Positions 13,021-15,547 of a stretch of DNA of 15,547 nt are shown here, piece after piece. The translations under genes and the position numbers were made by a program. Within the stretch, counting starts at the first letter, position 1; the number at the start of each line of letters is the position of its first letter. This DNA is from Clostridiaceae bacterium (GTDB lineage Bacteria; Bacillota; Clostridia; Oscillospirales; Acutalibacteraceae). The stretch covers positions 1-15,547 of the forward strand of contig CAJGCL010000041.1 in assembly GCA_904501675.1 (NCBI GenBank). The letters are read 5' to 3'. Below the pieces are notes generated by a model. That model had not been told where the DNA came from, made no database searches, and was given only the letters and a program-made list of their open reading frames with translations.

Positions 13021-14961
13021 TCAGTTAATAACCTTATCCTCAACCTCTTTATGAGCCATAGCGCAGAAGTCTGCAACGCTCATTGTGCCCATATCGCCGG
13101 CTTTTCTTGAACGTACTGCAACCTCGCCGTTTTCGATTTCCTTATCACCGAGAACAAGCATATACGGAATCTTCTGAAGCTGTGCTTCACGAATCTTGTA
13201 GCCTGTCTTCTCAGCTCTGTCGTCAACAGTAACGCGGAAACCTTCTACTTCAAGCTTATTTTTAAGTTCGAAGCAAGCATCGTGGTGTCTTTCAGAAATT
13301 GGAAGAATTCTGAACTGCTCGGGAGCAAGCCAAAGCGGGAATGCACCTGCGTATTTTTCAATAAGAAGGGCAAGTGTTCTCTCATAGCAACCGATTGATG
13401 TTCTGTGAATAATGTATGGATTTTTCTTTGAGCCGTCGCGGTCAACATATTCCATACCGAATTTTTCAGCAAGCATCTGGTCAATCTGGATTGTAATAAG
13501 AGTATCCTCTTTGCCGTAAACGTTTTTAATCTGAATATCAAGCTTAGGTCCGTAGAAAGCAGCTTCACCAATACCAACCTTATAATCAAGACCGATATCA
13601 TCAAGAATTTCCTTCATAACGCCCTGAGCTTCATCCCACTGCTCTTTAGTACCGATATACTTTTCTGTATCCTCAGGATCCCACTGAGAGAAGCGGTATG
13701 AAACATCTTCATAAAGGCCAAGAGTTTTAAGCATAAATATGCAAAGGTCAAGGCAGCGTTTGAATTCGTCTGCAAGCTGCTCAGGAAGACACATTAAGTG
13801 TCCCTCAGAAATTGTGAACTGACGAACACGGATAAGACCATGCATTTCGCCTGATGATTCGTTTCTGAAAAGAGTAGATGTTTCAGCAAGACGCATAGGA
13901 AGATCTCTGTATGAACGTGCTCTATTAAGATATGCCTGATACTGGAATGGGCAAGTCATTGGACGGAGCGCGAAAACCTCGTTATCCTTTTCCTCGTCGC
14001 CTAAAACGAACATACCATCTTTATAATGATCCCAATGGCCTGAGATTTTGTAAAGGTCGCTCTTTGCCATAAGAGGAGTTTTTGTACGTACCCAACCTCT
14101 TCTTGCTTCTTCATCTTCAACAAATCTCTGGAGAGTCTGAACTATAAATGTACCCTTTGGAAGAAGGATAGGGAGGCCCTGACCGATAGAATCTACTGTT
14201 GTGAAGATTTCAAGCTCACGGCCAAGCTTATTGTGGTCGCGCTTCTTTGCTTCCTCAACTCTCTGAAGGTGCTCTTCAAGCTCTGCAGCCTTAGGGAAAG
14301 CAGTACCATAAACGCGCTGAAGCATCTTATTATTCTGGTCGCCTCTCCAGTATGCACCTGTACAAGCAGTAAGTTTAAATGCTTTTACTCTGCCTGTTGA
14401 TGGAATATGAGGACCTGCGCAAACGTCTGTAAACTCGCCCTGCTTGTAGAAGCTGATAGGCTCATTTTTGCCTGCGTGTTCTTCGATAAGCTCAACCTTG
14501 TAGATTTCGCCGTTAGCCTTCATAAGCTCAATTGCTTTTGCAGGCTCAACCTCAAACTTTTCAAGAGGTAAATCCTCTTTAACGATTTTCTTCATTTCTG
14601 CTTCGATTTTTTCGAGAATCTCAGGAGTAAATGAAATATCACTGTCTATATCATAGTAGAAGCCGTTATCAATTGCAGGACCAATAGCAAGCTTTGCGTT
14701 TGGATAAAGTCTCTTTACTGCCTGAGCAAGAATATGTGAAGAAGTGTGCCAGAAAGCGTGCTTACCTTCTGCAGAATCGAATGTAACAAATTCAAGCTCG
14801 CAATCCTCATTGATTTCGGTACGGATATCTGCGCTCACGCCATTGATAAGGCAAGCACAAACATTCCTGTAAAGACCCATGGAAATATCTTTACAAACAT
14901 CTGCGGCACTTACGCCGTTTTCGTACTCTTTAACATCGTCACGAAGTTTGATTTTAATCAT
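13021..14961 (-). CDS. thrS: threonyl-tRNA synthetase
   Basis: A 646-residue class II aminoacyl-tRNA synthetase that charges tRNA-Thr. Parts in order: N-terminal TGS domain (about 1-60), editing domain with HTSSH (HxxxH) and CAGPH, catalytic core with class II motif 2 in TLFRNESSGEMHGLIRVRQF, and a C-terminal anticodon-binding domain. The three zinc ligands are present: Cys in RPMTCPFQ, His in EGHLMC and His in IHRTSIGC. The CPFQ and ETSTLFRNE wording differs from the CPGH and EFG.CHRNE of the E. coli enzyme and fits a divergent bacterial subtype. I chose ATG 14961 over 14970 because AAAGG ends right against 14970 but is 9 nt from 14961. Expression is controlled by the T-box leader upstream. 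Confidence 0.96.
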   Translation of the reverse strand: MIKIKLRDDVKEYENGVSAADVCKDISMGLYRNVCACLINGVSADIRTEINEDCELEFVTFDSAEGKHAFWHTSSHILAQAVKRLYPNAKLAIGPAIDNGFYYDIDSDISFTPEILEKIEAEMKKIVKEDLPLEKFEVEPAKAIELMKANGEIYKVELIEEHAGKNEPISFYKQGEFTDVCAGPHIPSTGRVKAFKLTACTGAYWRGDQNNKMLQRVYGTAFPKAAELEEHLQRVEEAKKRDHNKLGRELEIFTTVDSIGQGLPILLPKGTFIVQTLQRFVEDEEARRGWVRTKTPLMAKSDLYKISGHWDHYKDGMFVLGDEEKDNEVFALRPMTCPFQYQAYLNRARSYRDLPMRLAETSTLFRNESSGEMHGLIRVRQFTISEGHLMCLPEQLADEFKRCLDLCIFMLKTLGLYEDVSYRFSQWDPEDTEKYIGTKEQWDEAQGVMKEILDDIGLDYKVGIGEAAFYGPKLDIQIKNVYGKEDTLITIQIDQMLAEKFGMEYVDRDGSKKNPYIIHRTSIGCYERTLALLIEKYAGAFPLWLAPEQFRILPISERHHDACFELKNKLEVEGFRVTVDDRAEKTGYKIREAQLQKIPYMLVLGDKEIENGEVAVRSRKAGDMGTMSVADFCAMAHKEVEDKVIN

Positions 14962-14992
14962 ATCTATCATCCTTTCGGTTAATTATAATAAT

Positions 14993-15243
14993 AAAAAACA
15001 CCCCAAATATCCTAAAAGGATACCTGGGATGAAGTAAACTCCACGGTTCCACCCAAATTGCAACACAACATATACATGGTATTGCCACTCGAAGGGTCTT
15101 AACGCGACCACACGGCTTTACTTATTTCGCAAAGCACTCGGGAGTGGTTTTGGGGATATGCCTTTTGCACCTTTCACCAACCGGCGCACTCTCTGAACAA
15201 GGGTAATATCCTTACTGTCTCCGTCATAGAGTTAATATTTTAT
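14993..15243 (-). promoter_or_regulatory. T-box riboswitch (tRNA-Thr) of thrS
   Basis: This leader reads uncharged tRNA-Thr and lets transcription continue into thrS when threonine charging is low. On the - strand Stem I closes by GGAG (15219-15222)/CTCC (15141-15144) and GGATAT/ATATCC (15206-15211, 15154-15159). The specifier loop between them has the AGTA of the loop E motif (15213-15216) and the Thr codon ACC (15146-15148), followed by the usual purine. AGAGAGT and GGTTGGTGAAA elements lie in the upper stem. The T-box GGGTGGAACCG is at 15044-15054. The terminator is a 14-bp stem (14999-15012 with 15018-15031, G-U pairs allowed) followed by six T (14993-14998). Together with its promoter it accounts for the whole gap between khpB and thrS. 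Confidence 0.95.
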
Positions 15244-15249
15244 ATTTGA

Positions 15250-15278
15250 ATAATACTCTTAATTTGACACTTTGTCAA
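15250..15278 (-). promoter_or_regulatory. sigma-A promoter of the thrS T-box leader
   Basis: On the - strand a perfect -35 TTGACA (15273-15278) and -10 TATTAT (15250-15255) are 17 bp apart; the start is predicted near 15243. The -35 lies 5 nt after the khpB stop codon and forms one arm of a palindrome with TGTCAA (15264-15269). Confidence 0.8.
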
Positions 15279-15283
15279 CAAGA

Positions 15284-15547
15284 TTATTCTTCAGTTGCTT
15301 CTTCAACTGCCTTTTTAGGCTGAATCTTGCCGTAAAGAGAAGCTGTAGAGTCAACCTTTTTCTCTCTGTCTGCAGAAATTTCAGGCACATATGGTGCTTT
15401 TTTCTCTCTGCCACGGCGGTCGTTGCGGTAGCCTCTCTTTTCGCCACCTTCAGGAGTGATAACAACTCTTCTTCTGTCGCCCTCACCTACTGAATGTGAT
15501 GTAACGCCTTCGATTTCCTGAATTGCAGTGTGGATAATTCTTCTCTC
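15284..15547 (-). CDS. khpB: RNA-binding protein KhpB (Jag/EloR), C-terminal part
   Basis: The last 87 residues of a gene that runs off the right edge. The start of this fragment, ERRIIHTAIQ then SVGEGDRRRVVITP, is the end of an R3H single-strand RNA-binding domain as found in KhpB/Jag. In Gram-positive bacteria KhpB, with KhpA, binds RNA and affects cell elongation and division; the gene often lies next to yidC. The upstream Jag-N and KH domains must be outside the window. After the R3H domain there is a charged, low-complexity tail of about 50 residues (GYRNDRRGREKK, ending KKAVEEATEE) that looks disordered. The overlapping frame at 15259-15486 is a shadow with no family likeness. Good confidence for the family, since only the end is visible. 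Confidence 0.85.
   Translation of the reverse strand, partial: ERRIIHTAIQEIEGVTSHSVGEGDRRRVVITPEGGEKRGYRNDRRGREKKAPYVPEISADREKKVDSTASLYGKIQPKKAVEEATEE

Noticed and set aside
15259..15486. 75-residue ORF on the - strand at the right end
   Set aside because: It overlaps the KhpB frame, which shows the R3H motif, and it runs into the thrS promoter.
1..15547. CRISPR array, insertion sequence, prophage, tRNA or rRNA gene
   Set aside because: I found no regularly spaced repeats, transposase, integrase, phage proteins or tRNA-like cloverleaf in either strand.

Overview
The window looks like chromosome from a low-GC Gram-positive anaerobe, most likely a gut Clostridia of the Oscillospirales/Ruminococcaceae kind. 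This is inferred from A+T-rich non-coding DNA, strong Shine-Dalgarno sites, a tRNA-Thr T-box leader, RNase M5, the comEC-holA gene order and a KhpB (Jag) homologue. No taxonomic search was possible.

Left part (1-5966, + strand): a 40-residue unknown small protein with its own terminator, then a housekeeping operon from a near-consensus promoter at 349-377: HIT hydrolase, ComEC, HolA (DNA polymerase III delta), RNase M5 and an RlmD/RlmCD-type 23S rRNA m5U methyltransferase. The last three overlap by 1 and 8 nt. The ComEC C-terminal metallo-beta-lactamase-like domain lacks its metal-ligand motif.

Middle part (6010-11456, - strand): an accessory surface/secretion cluster. In transcription order it has two type IV pilin-like proteins with identical first 51 residues, a third larger prepilin-like protein, a PqqD-like peptide chaperone, a small soluble S24/S26 peptidase with an apparent Ser-His pair, a NTP_transf_5 nucleotidyltransferase, and a Wzz/BY-kinase fusion (polysaccharide co-polymerase with autokinase). 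The PqqD-peptidase-nucleotidyltransferase trio is tightly coupled and follows the third prepilin without a visible terminator. No pilus ATPase, platform protein, prepilin peptidase, radical SAM enzyme, glycosyltransferase or flippase lies in the window, so partners must be elsewhere. This cluster is the best candidate for something undescribed. The leading pilin has an unusual promoter, with three GTTACG repeats spaced by 11 and 21 bp, one of them occupying the -35 position. A hairpin terminator separates pilins 1 and 2, another separates pilin 2 from the third prepilin; together they suggest graded expression.

Right part (11599-15547, - strand): a MATE-family transporter, threonyl-tRNA synthetase with a complete T-box leader (ACC specifier, T-box motif, terminator, strong promoter), and the C-terminal end of KhpB/Jag. 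The stretch 14962-15283 without a gene is fully explained by the T-box leader and its promoter; 11388-11598 holds the pilin promoter, its repeats and a weak hairpin.
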